Assembly: GCA_943371425.1 (NCBI GenBank)
Contig: CALRUR010000015.1
Span: forward strand, 9,866 to 73,865
Source of the DNA: CAJBVG01 sp943371425
Lineage (GTDB): Bacteria > Bacteroidota > Bacteroidia > Sphingobacteriales > Sphingobacteriaceae
Direction of reading: 5' to 3'
Length of the DNA: 64,000 nucleotides
A program made the translations under genes and the position numbers. The notes under the pieces were generated by a model. It had not been told where the DNA came from and made no database searches. It saw only the letters and a program-made list of their open reading frames with translations. How positions within the stretch are numbered: the stretch's first letter is position 1; each line of letters begins with the position of its first letter. Of this stretch, positions 1-7,480 are shown one piece after another.

Positions 1-1
1 T

Positions 2-277
2 GTATTTGGTAACAAAAATGAAGGAAAAGATTTAGCAGGAGGAATGCAAGAAGAATTTGATATTGCAATTGAAAAAGGTCTAAAAGTAATTCCTATTGGT
101 GCTACTGGATATATTTCTGAAATACTTTTAAATAAAGTGATATCCTCATTTAAAACTTATTATCCAGAAAACACTCAATTACTTCCACTTTTTAAGTCTT
201 TAAACGATAAAGGTATTTCTTTAAATGAGCATATATCGACAACTGTTAAAATTATTAATAATTTAAACAATAATTAG
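2..277 (+). CDS. thsA: ThsA C-terminal part (Thoeris NAD-consuming effector), cut by window edge
   Basis: The frame is open from base 2, so this is the tail of a gene that starts outside the window. The 91 visible residues look like the end of a SLOG/STALD domain: VFGNK, then GMQEEFDIA, then IPIGATGYISE. In Thoeris ThsA this domain binds the cyclic ADP-ribose signal made by ThsB and switches on the N-terminal SIR2 domain, which destroys NAD and kills or arrests the phage-infected cell. The SIR2 part cannot be seen here. thsB follows after 2 bases. The family call rests on the motif pattern and on two ThsB-like neighbours. Another STALD-bearing effector remains possible. Confidence 0.8.
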   Translation, partial: VFGNKNEGKDLAGGMQEEFDIAIEKGLKVIPIGATGYISEILLNKVISSFKTYYPENTQLLPLFKSLNDKGISLNEHISTTVKIINNLNNN

Positions 278-279
278 CT

Positions 280-762
280 ATGGCAAGAAGAGTGTTTTTT
301 AGTTTTCATTATGAAAACGATGTATGGAGAGCAAATGTGGTTCGTAATAGTTGGGTAACAGCTGACACTGCAGGATTTGTGGATTGGGCAGATTTTGAAG
401 AAGTAAAAAAAGGTGGAGATACAGCTATTAAAAAATGGATTGATAATCAATTAATTGGAACTAGCGTTACTGTTATATTAATTGGTGAAGAAACCAATAG
501 TCGTGAATATATAAAATATGAACTTCAAAAAAGCTATGAACGAGGAAATGGTATTTTAGGGATTTACATCCATAATGTAAAAGATAGCAAGGGTAATTCA
601 TCAAATAAGGGATCTGCACTTTTTGGTTCGTTAGGAAAAAGGGCTGATGGATCAGATGTTTATTTTTCAGAAATTGCGAAAACATACGACTGGATTAACG
701 ATGATGGGTATAATAATTTTAGTAAATGGGTTGAAGAAGCAGCAACAAACGCAGGTAAATAA
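280..762 (+). CDS. thsB: ThsB-like TIR protein, first copy
   Basis: 160 aa, a single TIR-like domain of the DUF1863/ThsB family. It opens with RRVFFSFHYENDVWRANVVR and continues with a KKGGDTAIKKWID segment, VTVILIGEETNSREYIKYE and GILGIYIHNVKD. The order and spacing match the Bacillus ThsB I know from memory. In Thoeris, ThsB senses phage and makes a cyclic ADP-ribose isomer that activates ThsA. It starts 2 bases after thsA and ends 2 bases before the second copy, so the three genes should be co-transcribed and translationally coupled. Soluble; no signal peptide or membrane segment. Confidence 0.88.
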   Translation: MARRVFFSFHYENDVWRANVVRNSWVTADTAGFVDWADFEEVKKGGDTAIKKWIDNQLIGTSVTVILIGEETNSREYIKYELQKSYERGNGILGIYIHNVKDSKGNSSNKGSALFGSLGKRADGSDVYFSEIAKTYDWINDDGYNNFSKWVEEAATNAGK

Positions 763-764
763 TT

Positions 765-1286
765 ATGGCAACGAAAAGGCAAATATTCTATAGCTTTCAT
801 TATGATTATGATGTAACAAGAGTTCAGCAGATAAGAAACATTGGTGCACTAGAAGATAATGCACCTGTTTCTCACAATGATTGGGAAAATGTAAAAAAAG
901 GTGGAGACGCCGCAATTAAAAAATGGATTGATAACAATATGAATAATCGATCTTGTGTCGTGGTGTTAGTTGGAGAACAAACATCTAAGAGACCATGGGT
1001 GAAATATGAGATTGAAAAAGCCTGGAATGACGGAAGAGGTGTTGTAGGAGTTTATATACACAATTTAATTGATATGCGTTATTCTAAAGTCGCACCTCGC
1101 TATGGTAAATGTATAAAAGGCTCAAATCCTTTTGATTCATTCACAATGCAAAATGATAATAATAAAAAAAAATTATCAAGTATCGTGAAATGTTATGAGC
1201 CAAATGCAAATGATGCATATAATGATATCAAGAAGAATTTAGAGAAGTGGATAGAAGAAGCAATACAAATTAGAGATAATTATTAA
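765..1286 (+). CDS. thsB: ThsB-like TIR protein, second copy
   Basis: 173 aa, a diverged paralogue of the upstream gene with the same core: QIFYSFHYDYDVTRVQQIR, then a shared VKKGGDAAIKKWIDN stretch, VVVLVGEQTSKRPWVKYE and GVVGVYIHNLID. It differs in the C-terminal third (NPFDSFTMQNDNNKKKL region, then an acidic-basic tail). Several ThsB proteins per ThsA are known in Thoeris and are thought to widen the range of phages sensed, so a split of recognition roles is a reasonable inference. It ends 43 bases before the next gene and is the last of the defence genes. Confidence 0.87.
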   Translation: MATKRQIFYSFHYDYDVTRVQQIRNIGALEDNAPVSHNDWENVKKGGDAAIKKWIDNNMNNRSCVVVLVGEQTSKRPWVKYEIEKAWNDGRGVVGVYIHNLIDMRYSKVAPRYGKCIKGSNPFDSFTMQNDNNKKKLSSIVKCYEPNANDAYNDIKKNLEKWIEEAIQIRDNY

Positions 1287-1329
1287 AAATTATTTAGCTT
1301 TCATATAAAAAAGCAGTAAATATTTTAAT

Positions 1330-1947
1330 ATGAAATTAAGCAATATATTTTTTCTGTTTCTTCTATTTTTTTTTAAATCTACCTTAGCTCAAAAAAATAA
1401 ATTTGATTTGTTAGTTGGACATAATACTGCATTTCGTAATTCTATTTTATCAGAATTACCCTCAAGCATTTATACTTATAACAAAAACAACAATGGTGGT
1501 CATGATTTAATTTCAATTCCAAATTTCAACATTGGATTAAATTACGAACGCAAATTTAGTTCTAAGATTTCATTTTTTTTGGGGTTACATTCAGCTAGAA
1601 CTGAAACGGAATTAGTATTTCAAAATTTTTATGATCCTGTTGATAATGGAACTTTTGTTAAATATGGATATTCTGTAAATACATATGAAATTCCTATAGG
1701 ATTTTGTTATATATTTCCAGTCTCAAATAAGTTAAATGTTAAAAATTATTTTGCTTTAACAATTAATTTTAATGGACTGTCACAGGGTGTTTATAATTAT
1801 AGATTATCACAAAGTTCCTTAAGTGATACTACTCATCTTAGGTTTACAGATATAGAAGGATTTCCTAGTGGTAATTCACTAGGATTTAGATATGGAATTG
1901 GTATTACACCTTTTAGGAAATTTAGTAAATGGGATTTTGGTGCATAA
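1330..1947 (+). pseudogene. Secreted barrel-like protein, 5' part of a probable frameshifted gene
   Basis: 205 aa with a clear signal peptide (MKLSNIFFLFLLFFFKSTLA, then Q). It continues with alternating strands (FDLLVGHNTAF, IGLNYERKFSSKISFFLGLHS, YGIGITPFRKFSKWDFG) typical of a small outer-membrane barrel. It stops at 1945-1947. The next frame is open from 1929 and continues without a signal peptide to a T9SS sorting domain. Adding one base near 1944 would join the two as DFGA-x-TPFDVYYAG. So the pair 1330-2681 may be one broken gene of about 450 aa, a sequencing error, or a fusion of two remnants. Function unknown. Confidence 0.5.
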
Positions 1948-2681
1948 CTCCTTTTGATGTATATTATGCTGGTGTAAATACAGATTATACTAATCCATAT
2001 GCAGGTATTGATTATCATAATAGTTCGTTAAATAAAAACATGAGTCATGTTAATTATTTTTTACATAATGATAATACTTCAACTCCAAGATACGTAAATT
2101 TGGAAGTTGGTGATTCACATATGTATTTAGAGAATTTTAGTATTGTCGCTAATTCATTATTTTGGCCATCAAGCCATATTGGTGCAGGAGAAAGAAATCA
2201 ATATTATTCACATGCGAATTCTCCCTTAAGCTTATATATGTATTCTAGGTCAAATCCATTAAATTGGAATTATAAAAATGTTACTTTAAAATCAAATACT
2301 GTTGATTTATTGACTACGTATATAATTAATATTGAAGATAGAACTATAATTGAAGAAGAAGGATACGAACCTTGTTCTGTTGTATACAGACCAATAGTTA
2401 TATCAAACAATGCAGATTTAATTGAAAATATTAATAATGACAAATTTATTTTGTTCCCTAATCCAAGCAATGGCACTTTTGTGATAGAAGGGCCAACAGG
2501 CGTCAATATCTCAGAAATAAGTTTTTACAATTCAGTTGGTCAAGAAATCAACAGCTTCAAAACCAGTATTAATCAAAATAATATATTTGTAGGTGCAGAT
2601 GTTGCATTAAATCCAGGTTTTTACTACATTAGAATTAATTATGAAAACAAGAGTAAAAATATTCCAATAATAATTAAATAA
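1929..2681 (+). pseudogene. T9SS C-terminal-domain protein, 3' part of the frameshifted gene
   Basis: 250 aa with no signal peptide, which is odd because residues about 175-250 form a T9SS type A sorting domain (FILFPNPSNGTFVIEG, then ISFYNSVGQEI, then GFYYIRINYENKSKNIPIIIK-type ending). Proteins with this domain need an N-terminal signal peptide to reach the periplasm, and the upstream frame (1330-1947) has one. This supports reading the two as a single gene with a lost base near 1944. The middle part (VNYFLHNDNTSTPRYV) has no family that I recognise. The next gene begins directly after the stop codon. Confidence 0.5.
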
Positions 2682-3320
2682 ATGAAGCAAATTTTATACA
2701 TGGTTTGGGGATTAATATTTATCCTTACAAGCTGTGAAGTCGAAGAAGATATTAATATTGTTAAACATACCATAAATGGTAGGATTATTAACGTAAATAA
2801 TCCTACCCAATTTGTGGGAAAGAAGTTGTATCTAGAATCTCAATATTATAGCTTGAATGAAGGAACAATTATAGAGACAATTGCGGAAGCGATAGTTACA
2901 GATTCAAGTACGTTTGAACTTATTTATGATAGTTCACCTGGTACTACATTAAGGATATTGTGTACAGAATTGCCTAATTTTTCAAGAAGTGTGCCCGTTA
3001 ATCAAAATATTACACCAACGTTCTATATATCCGATTCAGCGACATTAGTTTTAAATTTATTATCTGATAATTCATTAAAAACTAATGATACACTTTATTT
3101 AAAATACATCAGACCAAGTGTTAATAAACCAGATACTTTTCTAATAATCGGACCTATACCAAACAACTATAAAGTAACATTTAGAGGGTACAATTACGGT
3201 GGTTATAATTTCTCATGGGGAGTAGGCTATAATGATTTTAGAACAAATGGTAATATTAGACATAAAAATTATGCATTGAGTGGAGACCCATTTGTAGACA
3301 CAGTTGACCTTAAATACTAG
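2682..3320 (+). CDS. Unknown lipoprotein
   Basis: 212 aa. The lipobox FILTSC at residues 14-19 predicts lipid attachment at Cys19, followed by acidic residues (EVEED), as in Bacteroidota lipoproteins. The rest is strand-rich (HTINGRIINVNNPTQFVGKKL) and resembles a single carboxypeptidase-regulatory-like or immunoglobulin-type beta fold, though I cannot place it in a family. Its ATG touches the stop of the preceding gene and its end precedes the next start by 4 bases, so it belongs to a tight run of envelope genes downstream of Thoeris. Confidence 0.7.
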   Translation: MKQILYMVWGLIFILTSCEVEEDINIVKHTINGRIINVNNPTQFVGKKLYLESQYYSLNEGTIIETIAEAIVTDSSTFELIYDSSPGTTLRILCTELPNFSRSVPVNQNITPTFYISDSATLVLNLLSDNSLKTNDTLYLKYIRPSVNKPDTFLIIGPIPNNYKVTFRGYNYGGYNFSWGVGYNDFRTNGNIRHKNYALSGDPFVDTVDLKY

Positions 3321-3324
3321 ATAT

Positions 3325-3909
3325 ATGAAGTTAATAGTATTTTCTATAATCATGGTTTTAAGTAATGTTTTAGTTGGTTACTCTCAAGAAACTAATTACA
3401 ATAAAAAAAATGTAAATGATAGACATATACAAGGATTGTATGCTGAAATAGGTTTCGGAAGTTCGAAGTCATATTTTCAGGCAACAAGGTTAGGTTTAAA
3501 TTTTAGAGCAAAAAATAATTGGCATATTAATTTAGACTATGATGGATATGTAAATGATGAAGTTTACCCGCTTCAAATTAATAGTTATCTGCTTGGTGAT
3601 GTTTCTTTAAGGTTAGGTAAGCAATATCGTAAAGGTATTTGGCTATATGGTGCTACTATTGGGCCATCCTATTTTTTTAAAAACAGAGTTACAAATGTTC
3701 GCAACTTTGTAATAGCAGATTTTGCATTCAGTAGTACTATTGGCATTAGTCCTAAAGTTTCGATTATTGCAACGCCAACAAAATGGCTAGGTTTAGGAGT
3801 TTCCTATAACTATAATCTGAATTCAATTGAAAGTACAAATCTATTATGGTTCAGTGTTTATTTAGGAAAAATGAGATTCAAATTAAAAGACTATCAAAAA
3901 ATAAATTAA
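3325..3909 (+). CDS. Small outer-membrane beta-barrel protein, unknown role
   Basis: 194 aa from the ATG at 3325. A TTG at 3304 is in frame but would overlap the previous gene and bury the signal peptide, so I prefer 3325. The signal peptide is MKLIVFSIIMVLSNVLVGYSQ. Later residues show alternating amphipathic strands (YAEIGFGSSKSYFQATRLGL, NWHINLDYDGY, GIWLYGATIGPSYFF, WLGLGVSYNYN, LLWFSVYLGKMRFKL), as in an eight-to-ten-strand outer-membrane barrel. No known family recognised. It sits between two lipoproteins in the same orientation. Confidence 0.7.
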   Translation: MKLIVFSIIMVLSNVLVGYSQETNYNKKNVNDRHIQGLYAEIGFGSSKSYFQATRLGLNFRAKNNWHINLDYDGYVNDEVYPLQINSYLLGDVSLRLGKQYRKGIWLYGATIGPSYFFKNRVTNVRNFVIADFAFSSTIGISPKVSIIATPTKWLGLGVSYNYNLNSIESTNLLWFSVYLGKMRFKLKDYQKIN

Positions 3910-3921
3910 AATATATAACAA

Positions 3922-4422
3922 ATGAAAAAAGCAATAACATTTACATCCATTTTATTTACTTTGATGATTTCTCAATCATGTAAAAAAGAAGAGGTTACAT
4001 CAACGCCAACACCAACACCTACAGAGTCTAAAACATTCATAACTTACGTTGATGGAGTCAAATTTGAACCAAATATTAGTAATGTCTATATTGATACGAA
4101 TCGTGATGGAAATTATTTAGTTAAAGAGTTAATTGCTGAAATAGGAAATAAATATATTACATTACAATTTACTGCTCAACAGCCAGGAGTTTATACATTA
4201 ACTGGTGGTGTATCTGGTTATGATGTAGGTACATATAATGTAGGGTTAGATTCTAATTGGATATGCACTGGTTCAGCAGGTGGTGGAAATTTAACTATCA
4301 CAAAATATGATATTGCAAACAATAAAATCTCTGGAAACTTTTTTTTCAAAGCAAAAATATTTGGTACCAATAATATTAAAAATATTACTAATGGTACATT
4401 TACAGATGTTGAAATTAGATAA
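3922..4422 (+). CDS. Unknown lipoprotein with Thr-Pro linker
   Basis: 166 aa. Signal peptide with lipobox ISQSC (Cys20), then KKEE and a short TPTPTPTE linker, which would hold the globular part away from the membrane. The remainder (FITYVDGVKFEPNISNVYI, ITLQFTAQQPGVYTLTGG, ISGNFFFKAKIFG, TNGTFTDVEI) resembles the DUF6252-type lipoproteins common in this phylum, but the match is from memory. It is the last gene of the plus-strand run and is followed by a terminator-like hairpin at 4447. Confidence 0.68.
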   Translation: MKKAITFTSILFTLMISQSCKKEEVTSTPTPTPTESKTFITYVDGVKFEPNISNVYIDTNRDGNYLVKELIAEIGNKYITLQFTAQQPGVYTLTGGVSGYDVGTYNVGLDSNWICTGSAGGGNLTITKYDIANNKISGNFFFKAKIFGTNNIKNITNGTFTDVEIR

Positions 4423-4446
4423 TTACATCTAAGACATTAATATTTC

Positions 4447-4500
4447 GAATGTCCATATTTCTATTTTTTTAGTTATTTGGACATTCTTTAATATTTTTTT
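4447..4500 (+). terminator. Hairpin terminator after the envelope genes
   Basis: GAATGTCCA (4447-4455) pairs with TGGACATTC (4478-4486), and a T-rich stretch (TTTAATATTTTTTT) follows on the plus strand. It lies 25 bases after the last lipoprotein stop, so it is a good end for the Thoeris/envelope transcript. The loop is long (22 bases), which lowers confidence. The rest of 4501-4619 is AT-rich with nothing that I can name. Confidence 0.55.
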
Positions 4501-4619
4501 AATTGATTTATTTGATGGATGAGTTAACCATTAAAACACAATTATATTGATTATATTAACTCTAATAGAATAGTTGATTAAAGGTTACCAAATATTCAGA
4601 TTACTAAACGATATGCTAT

Positions 4620-5267
4620 TCAAGAGACAAATCGAATTTTGATTCCTTTAATTATATCCTCAGTTTTAACTACACAACTTATTTTTTTTAAACCTTTTAA
4701 GGATAATTTTATCGCTCCTTTGGAATTAGATTTAATAGCTATTCTATATTCCTTTTGATGTTGATACTGTTCCTCTTTATTGTGGAAAGTTAATTCTCCA
4801 TTAAATGTTTTAGGGTTATAATACCCAACAGGCCCACGTTTAAAATTAAAACCAGCGGACTCAAGTGATTCATCTAAGATCCTTTCAAATTCTTTAGGTA
4901 AAATGATAACTATAGCTTTACTCCCAAGTTCTAAAAGTTTATCGCTAATATCCTTAGTCGTATAATCTTTTGTTAATTCGGCTCTATATAATGAACAAAT
5001 GTTCATCGATGACATATCATAAAATTCTCTTAGTTGCCCTTTCATACCAATATTCCCTTCATATAGTATTTTTTTTGTTTCAGTATTTGTAATTTTTTTA
5101 ATTGTACTTTGAGTAATTTTTGCAACGCCTTCATTCCGATCATCTCGTTCTGAAAATTTCAAATTCAAATTGTTTCGGAAATCTTCAATACATGAAAAAT
5201 ATAGGTACTCATTATTATACATATCTTCTATGTAAGAATCTTCTTGTACTTTGATAAGTATTTCCAT
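4620..5267 (-). CDS. Unknown cytoplasmic protein on the mobile element
   Basis: 215 aa from the ATG at 5267; an in-frame TTG lies two codons upstream. No signal peptide or membrane segment. Notable stretches are YLYFSCIEDFRNNL, FSERDDRNEGVAKI and KEEQYQHQKEYRIAI. A pattern of 'yfss ... F.N ... D..EG ... E.R' is seen in DUF2971-like and related phage- or defence-linked proteins, but I cannot confirm it. It stands alone between the plus-strand envelope run and the integrase, with an AT-rich gap on each side, as accessory cargo often does. Confidence 0.6.
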   Translation of the reverse strand: MEILIKVQEDSYIEDMYNNEYLYFSCIEDFRNNLNLKFSERDDRNEGVAKITQSTIKKITNTETKKILYEGNIGMKGQLREFYDMSSMNICSLYRAELTKDYTTKDISDKLLELGSKAIVIILPKEFERILDESLESAGFNFKRGPVGYYNPKTFNGELTFHNKEEQYQHQKEYRIAIKSNSKGAIKLSLKGLKKISCVVKTEDIIKGIKIRFVS

Positions 5268-5419
5268 ATTCAAATTTAAATAGAAAATCCACTATAACTA
5301 TATTAGTTGACTTGAAAATGGATTAATTTTATTAAGTTAATACTTGAATATTCACAATATAAATTTTCAATTTTTAACTATAGTCTTCATTACAGCTGAA
5401 ATTTATACTTAAAATTTTG

Positions 5420-6643
5420 TTATAAGTTTAATTTTGATGCCAGTAATCTCATATCATTTCCAACTTTCTCATCAACAATTTTAGCATAATGCTGAGTACT
5501 TCTAAGGTCTTTGTGTCCTAACATCTTGCTTACCGTTTCAATTGGTACACCATTAGACATCGTAACCGTTGTCGCAAATGTGTGACGAGCCATATGAAAT
5601 GTTAAACACTTTTCAATTCTGCAAACATCTGCTACTTCCTTTAGGTAAGCATTTATTTTCTGATTGCTAATTAGATTAAATACCGTTTCATTCGCCATTA
5701 TATCCTCTACGTTGCAATATTTATGCAAGATGCTATTTGGTATGTCTAGCAAAGGAACATGCGATTTAGAACCTGTTTTCTGACGTTTGAAGCGAATCCA
5801 ATACACATTGTTTTTATCTAGTTCTAATTCAGATTTTTTCAACTGTAAAACATCCACATAAGCTAGTCCAGTATAGCAACTAAAAATGAACATATCTCTA
5901 ACAAAATTTAATCGTTCGTTTCTGAAATCTGTTTTTAGTATTCGGTTAATTTCATCTTGTGTTAAATACTGTCTTTCGACTGGTTTAATCGATAAAGAAA
6001 TATCTGCAAATGGATCGACTCTAATCCAACCATTTTTGAAACTATTAATAACTATCTTTTTTAGATATTGAAGGTATTTCTTTGTAGTATTCTCACTACA
6101 TTTTTTATTGATTTTTAGAAAGGTTTCAAATTTGAGAATGTGAGTTCTTGTAAGAGATTTCATGCTGATATCTTTCAACTTATATTCTAGCTTTAGGAAC
6201 TCAGTCATGTATCGTTTGCAGGTATCATACTTTAACCAGGTAGAATAAACGAAGTCTGTACCAATAAGTTTCTTCATTTCAACATTGTTATCTTCCCATA
6301 ATTCTAAAAGCATTTTAGGAGCTTCTGAATTTACCCCCATAATGGAGTCTCTCAATAATTCAGGAATGACCTCATCATGCAAGGAGAGGAGCTCTGTATA
6401 TTTATTGTACACTTTGGCTCTTAATGCATCTAAATATAAATTTAAAGAAGCTGCTTCTGGAGTTTTAGCAATACACTTCGCTTTAGATTGGCTCCATTGT
6501 TTTAAGGAAACAAATCGCTTGGTTCTCATGGCCACCGAGCGACCTTTAATTGTAATTCGCAGCATTACAGGGCATTCACCGTTTTGTTTGATTTTAGATT
6601 TGTTGATGTAATACAACAAACTGAACATACTTTTTTCTGACAT
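5420..6643 (-). CDS. Tyrosine recombinase (integrase), IntDOT-like
   Basis: 407 aa. An N-terminal arm-binding domain (residues about 1-90, FSLLYYINKSKIKQNGECPV) is followed by a SAM-like core-binding domain and a catalytic domain. Visible catalytic residues are Lys289 (RQKTG), His350 and Arg353 (HMARHTF), His377 (LGHKD) and nucleophile Tyr386 (QHYAKI). The usual first arginine is Ala261 (CYTGLAYVDV). Loss of this arginine is also known in IntDOT, the integrase of Bacteroides conjugative transposons. The gene starts about 250 bases from the 3' end of tmRNA, which fits integration of the element at ssrA. Confidence 0.93.
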   Translation of the reverse strand: MSEKSMFSLLYYINKSKIKQNGECPVMLRITIKGRSVAMRTKRFVSLKQWSQSKAKCIAKTPEAASLNLYLDALRAKVYNKYTELLSLHDEVIPELLRDSIMGVNSEAPKMLLELWEDNNVEMKKLIGTDFVYSTWLKYDTCKRYMTEFLKLEYKLKDISMKSLTRTHILKFETFLKINKKCSENTTKKYLQYLKKIVINSFKNGWIRVDPFADISLSIKPVERQYLTQDEINRILKTDFRNERLNFVRDMFIFSCYTGLAYVDVLQLKKSELELDKNNVYWIRFKRQKTGSKSHVPLLDIPNSILHKYCNVEDIMANETVFNLISNQKINAYLKEVADVCRIEKCLTFHMARHTFATTVTMSNGVPIETVSKMLGHKDLRSTQHYAKIVDEKVGNDMRLLASKLNL

Positions 6644-6730
6644 AGATTTTATCGTTAATTGCCCCTTAATTTAGCTTGCAATGTTACGATGACCTATTTA
6701 CATTCTACTTCACTAATAGAGTGTATCTCA

Positions 6731-6814
6731 GTGCATTTCGAACAATTCGTGACCCCTTTGGAAATTTTCGTGAGGGGTCACGATTATGGTACAAAAAATA
6801 TCATCGAAATGCAC
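6731..6814. other. Nested inverted repeats between integrase and ssrA, possible att arm sites
   Basis: Outer arms GTGCATTTCGA (6731-6741) and TCGAAATGCAC (6804-6814) are perfect complements of 11 bp. Inside them lie inner arms CGTGACCCCT (6748-6757) and AGGGGTCACG (6773-6782), also perfect, 10 bp. The structure sits between the integrase start and the tmRNA terminator, where integrase or excisionase arm sites or the integrase promoter region would lie. It is not a terminator because no T-run follows. The role is inferred from position only. Confidence 0.5.
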
Positions 6815-6838
6815 TTATTTGCATTATGAATAAAACAA

Positions 6839-6871
6839 AAAAGCGTGTTAATCATCGATTAACACGCTTTT
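6839..6871 (-). terminator. Rho-independent terminator of tmRNA
   Basis: AAAAGCGTGTTAAT (6839-6852) pairs perfectly over 14 bp with ATTAACACGCTTTT (6858-6871) around a 5-base loop. On the minus strand it is followed by TTTGTTTTATT. It lies 24 bases past the tmRNA 3' end. Confidence 0.85.
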
Positions 6872-6894
6872 GCACTAATTTTTGTTAGTTTCAG

Positions 6895-7285
6895 TGGAGC
6901 TGGAGGGAGTCGAACCCTCGTCCAAACATGGGATGTGTAACGCTTTCTACATGCTTAGATTGCTTTAAGTTTTCGATCTGGTACTGATCGCAATCCATCT
7001 ATACCAAACTTATTTCCTTTGTTTTCGAGAATTAACGGAACCCTTCCTTCTCTATTCCGACTTTTCCAGTATCCCATGCTCGGTCGCGGTCGTTCGGCGC
7101 TCCCGTGAGATATTCAGCTTCCCTATCTAATAGGGACGAAGCATTTTAACATACCGTTAAAATTAAGCAGCTAAAGCGTAGTTATTTTCGCCAATTATTG
7201 TTTGAAAGTTTCTTTAAAGGGGATCCTAACAAAACCCTGCATGCTTACATTCAAATCTGCCACCCTGTCAATTCCAAGCAGCCCC
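6895..7285 (-). ncRNA. ssrA: Transfer-messenger RNA (tmRNA)
   Basis: About 391 nt, one-piece form. The 5' end GGGGCTGCTTGGAATTGAC and the 3' end GGGTTCGACTCCCTCCAGCTCC pair as a tRNA-like acceptor (GGGGCUG with CAGCUCC) next to a T-arm. The CCA end is not encoded: CACTG follows. The tag reading frame is at 7163-7192: GGC GAA AAT AAC TAC GCT TTA GCT GCT TAA, giving GENNYALAA. tmRNA with SmpB (gene at 26718) frees stalled ribosomes and marks the unfinished protein for proteolysis. The 3' end adjoins an integrase gene, as ssrA is a common integration target. Confidence 0.95.
7163..7192 (-). CDS. tmRNA proteolysis tag frame
   Basis: Nine-codon resume frame inside tmRNA, GENNYALAA then UAA. The ALAA end is the signal for ClpXP-type proteases. 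The tag is not translated alone; it is added to stalled chains. Confidence 0.88.
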   Translation of the reverse strand, partial: GENNYALAA

Positions 7286-7292
7286 CTTTTTT

Positions 7293-7340
7293 CGTGTGCT
7301 CGTGTGCTTGTGAGTTCGTATGCTCATAAGCAGATGAGTA
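7293..7340. repeat. Stutter repeat in the tmRNA leader
   Basis: Degenerate repeats of a GTGTGCT(C)-like word (CGTGTGCTCGTGTGCTTGTG, then TATGCTCAT). It lies between the tmRNA promoter box at 7365 and the mature 5' end at 7285, so it would be in the trimmed leader. An inverted, related copy is at 7425-7480. Confidence 0.6.
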
Positions 7341-7364
7341 CATATTTCGATTGAAATGCGATTA

Positions 7365-7372
7365 CAAAGATA
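7365..7372 (-). promoter_or_regulatory. -7 promoter box upstream of tmRNA
   Basis: TATCTTTG on the minus strand matches the Bacteroidota TAnnTTTG box. A start about 7 bases later gives a leader of roughly 70 bases before mature tmRNA, which would be removed by RNase P. Confidence 0.5.
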
Positions 7373-7424
7373 CTAAATTAAACAGATATTTTTGCACTAT
7401 AAATTCTAGCACTAACTCAATGTT

Positions 7425-7480
7425 TAGCACCCATGAGCACATGAGCATATTAGCACACGAGCATATGATGCTAGCTAATT
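7425..7480. repeat. Stutter repeat at the aminotransferase stop codon
   Basis: Words of the type GAGCACATGAGCATATTAGC and CACACGAGCATATG, then CTAGCTAATT. Read on the minus strand, the TTAATTAGCTAG end encodes the last residues Leu-Ile-Ser and the TAG stop of the aminotransferase. The GAGCA words are the inverse of those in the tmRNA leader at 7293. Confidence 0.65.

Noticed and set aside
3304..3324. Longer start of the barrel gene (TTG)
   Set aside because: It overlaps the lipoprotein gene and puts polar residues before the signal peptide; ATG at 3325 fits better.
4501..4619. Small gene or RNA in the gap before the orphan gene
   Set aside because: No open frame with a start signal and no stable fold apart from the terminator at 4447.
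5271..5278. TAAATTTG as promoter of the orphan gene at 4620
   Set aside because: It ends 3 bases before the chosen ATG, so a transcript from it would miss the start codon; probably chance in AT-rich DNA.
6676..6888. 70-residue plus-strand ORF between integrase and tmRNA
   Set aside because: It runs through the nested inverted repeats and the tmRNA terminator and has no protein-like composition.
7293..7480. CRISPR-like array
   Set aside because: The words are 8-12 bases, degenerate and adjacent, with no spacers of even size and no cas genes.
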